The notes under the pieces were generated by a model that was not told the DNA's origin, did no database searches, and saw nothing but the letters and a program-made list of their open reading frames with translations. Shown here one piece after another: positions 5,802 to 6,422 of a DNA stretch of 6,422 bases (the first letter of the stretch is position 1; every line of letters starts with the position of its first letter). Both the position numbers and the translations under genes were made by a program. The DNA comes from Candidatus Fibrimonadales bacterium (GTDB lineage: Bacteria; Fibrobacterota; Fibrobacteria; Fibrobacterales; Fibrobacteraceae), in contig WRMM01000124.1 of NCBI GenBank assembly GCA_009777135.1, positions 1 to 6,422 of the forward strand, given 5' to 3'.

Positions 5802-6196
5802 GTCTCCTCCTCTGCAAAAATAAGCTCGTTGTGGGAATATACTCCGTCGTCCAATAAAATTTGAACAGCCCTGTACTCATTTACATTGAACATCAAGGGG
5901 CCGGCAAGATTGGCCGTTGACATCTCATAATCTTCGTTCAAAGAAACTATAACTAAAATGCGCAAATCTTCTTTTTTGTTGATGCGCAGCGCCTTCATGT
6001 GCTCCTTTGTCAAGCGAGGAGCGTAATCAGGTCTAAAAATCATTGGGTTGACAACAACAAAACGAATATCCGGATCGTCTGCGCTAACAAGCCATTCAAG
6101 CGGAGCCATTGATTCGTCCCATTCCAAACGAAACTTGCGAAGCCCCTTAAATCCTGGAAACCCCGATTCAAAAATAAAAACTCTATTTTGCTGCAT
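5795..6196 (-). CDS. fliW: FliW, flagellar assembly factor and CsrA antagonist
   Basis: FliW binds either flagellin or CsrA. When flagellin is exported, freed FliW sequesters CsrA and flagellin translation resumes. The 133-residue product shows FESGFPGFKGLRKFRL (9-24), VVVNPMIFRPDY (47-58), ILVIVSLN (80-87), the family hallmark STANLAGPLMFNV (93-105) and the final strand block VQILLDDGVYSHNELIF (111-127). The ATG at 6196 is the only usable start: the frame upstream reads GAEV and then an in-frame TAA at 6211-6209. Relatives such as B. subtilis FliW have about 13 more N-terminal residues (a first strand ending TKYHGQVE), so this N-terminus looks short. The codons GAEV and the preceding NF resemble the missing part. 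A possible ribosome site AAGG lies 10 bases upstream. csrA follows with an overlap. Confidence 0.93.
   Translation of the reverse strand: MQQNRVFIFESGFPGFKGLRKFRLEWDESMAPLEWLVSADDPDIRFVVVNPMIFRPDYAPRLTKEHMKALRINKKEDLRILVIVSLNEDYEMSTANLAGPLMFNVNEYRAVQILLDDGVYSHNELIFAEEETC
5804..5811 (-). promoter_or_regulatory. Strong csrA ribosome site containing two GGA motifs
   Basis: AGGAGGAG lies just before the csrA ATG, inside the fliW coding region, and is the best Shine-Dalgarno match in the window. It contains GGA twice (5810-5808 and 5807-5805), the core recognised by CsrA. CsrA could therefore bind its own translation start. I see no clear hairpin presenting the GGA, so autoregulation is only a suggestion. 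Confidence 0.7.
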
Positions 6197-6208
6197 TACT
6201 TCTGCGCC

Positions 6209-6361
6209 TTAAAAGTTGCTTCGTTCAAAATGTCTGCCGCTTCCTTTAATTTTGCCAATAATATCTATCCATGACGGCGCTCCTGAAATTTCCAAAAATT
6301 TTTCTGCGCCTTTATTAATTTCAAACTTGTTTAGCGAAACCGCAAACATTTTTGTAAACAT
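6209..6361 (-). CDS. Small unidentified ORF upstream of fliW, possibly frameshifted
   Basis: An ATG at 6361 with a TGAGG ribosome site five bases upstream opens a 50-residue frame beginning MFTKMFAVSLNKF, containing KGAEKFLEISGAPSWIDI and ending FERSNF at a TAA (6211-6209). I recognise no family. The first 34 residues look like genuine protein. The last 16 compete with the +1 frame, which is open from 6264 to 6199, reads LLAKLKEAADILNEATFKAQK and stops at a TAA overlapping the fliW ATG as TAATG. Joining the two near 6260 would give a coherent 50-60 residue protein coupled to fliW, so a one-base error or a real frameshift is possible. Alternatively the frame, which is in phase with fliW, could include a displaced fliW N-terminus. 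There is no signal peptide or clear membrane segment. Confidence 0.5.
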   Translation of the reverse strand: MFTKMFAVSLNKFEINKGAEKFLEISGAPSWIDIIGKIKGSGRHFERSNF

Positions 6362-6368
6362 TTTTACC

Positions 6369-6422
6369 TCATGGGTTAAAGTTAACTCCCAACAATAAAT
6401 ATAGTAATTGCTGATTTAGTCG
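6369..6422 (-). CDS. C-terminal end of an upstream gene, partial, unidentified (FlgL by position?)
   Basis: From the window edge a frame reads 17 residues, RLNQQLLYLLLGVNFNP, and stops at a TGA that overlaps the ribosome site of the small ORF; the next ATG is 7 bp away. Such spacing is usual for operon neighbours. In spirochaetes and several other groups flgL, encoding a hook-filament junction protein, lies before fliW. The visible end does not clearly match the usual FlgL tail (xxLLxxL), so the identity is only positional. The stretch could also be non-coding. Confidence 0.25.
   Translation of the reverse strand, partial: RLNQQLLYLLLGVNFNP

Overview
The window is a mosaic of two kinds of DNA. 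Bases 1 to about 1064 contain no credible gene on either strand and look like non-coding eukaryotic DNA. They hold a short CGTA/CATA microsatellite and only short, family-less open frames, and end in an uninterrupted run of 18 G (1065-1082). From base 1083 to the right edge the sequence is compact bacterial DNA. Every gene there lies on the minus strand, spacing is tight or overlapping, and there are clear Shine-Dalgarno sites and an intrinsic terminator. The G run truncates a bacterial reading frame, so I read 1065-1082 as a junction, most likely an assembly chimera. A gut bacterium sequenced with its animal (for example insect) host would explain it, but that is inference.

The bacterial part comes from a flagellated organism of moderate to low GC that uses the FliW-CsrA flagellin switch. 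The order (flgL-like end?)-small ORF-fliW-csrA and an M3 oligoendopeptidase of the 'not PepF' type fit a spirochaete such as a treponeme best. A Firmicute is the main alternative. This is a guess from gene order, not a phylogeny.

Following transcription from right to left, the first unit runs from the right edge to 3581: an unidentified C-terminal fragment (6369-6422), a small ORF (6209-6361), fliW (5795-6196), csrA (5547-5801), an M3-family zinc oligoendopeptidase (3884-5545) and a TusA-like protein (3656-3880). It ends at a hairpin plus T-tract terminator (3581-3606). fliW/csrA overlap by 7 bp, csrA/peptidase are 1 bp apart and peptidase/tusA-like are 3 bp apart, so they are probably one operon with coupled translation.

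The second unit starts from its own promoter in 3490-3580, which is covered by TTATACA/TGTATAA half-sites in a 23-bp period. It encodes a DUF4143-type AAA ATPase (2239-3489) and a COG2865-type AlbA_2/GHKL-ATPase-like regulator (1222-2226). The regulator seems to have lost about 100 residues from the middle of its AlbA_2 domain. A third bacterial frame begins at 1179 and is cut off by the G run after 32 residues.

I found no RNA gene, CRISPR array, IS element or recognisable new system. The points most worth checking are the chimeric junction, the internally deleted regulator, the operator-like repeats before the ATPase gene, and the likely frameshift or lost N-terminus just upstream of fliW.
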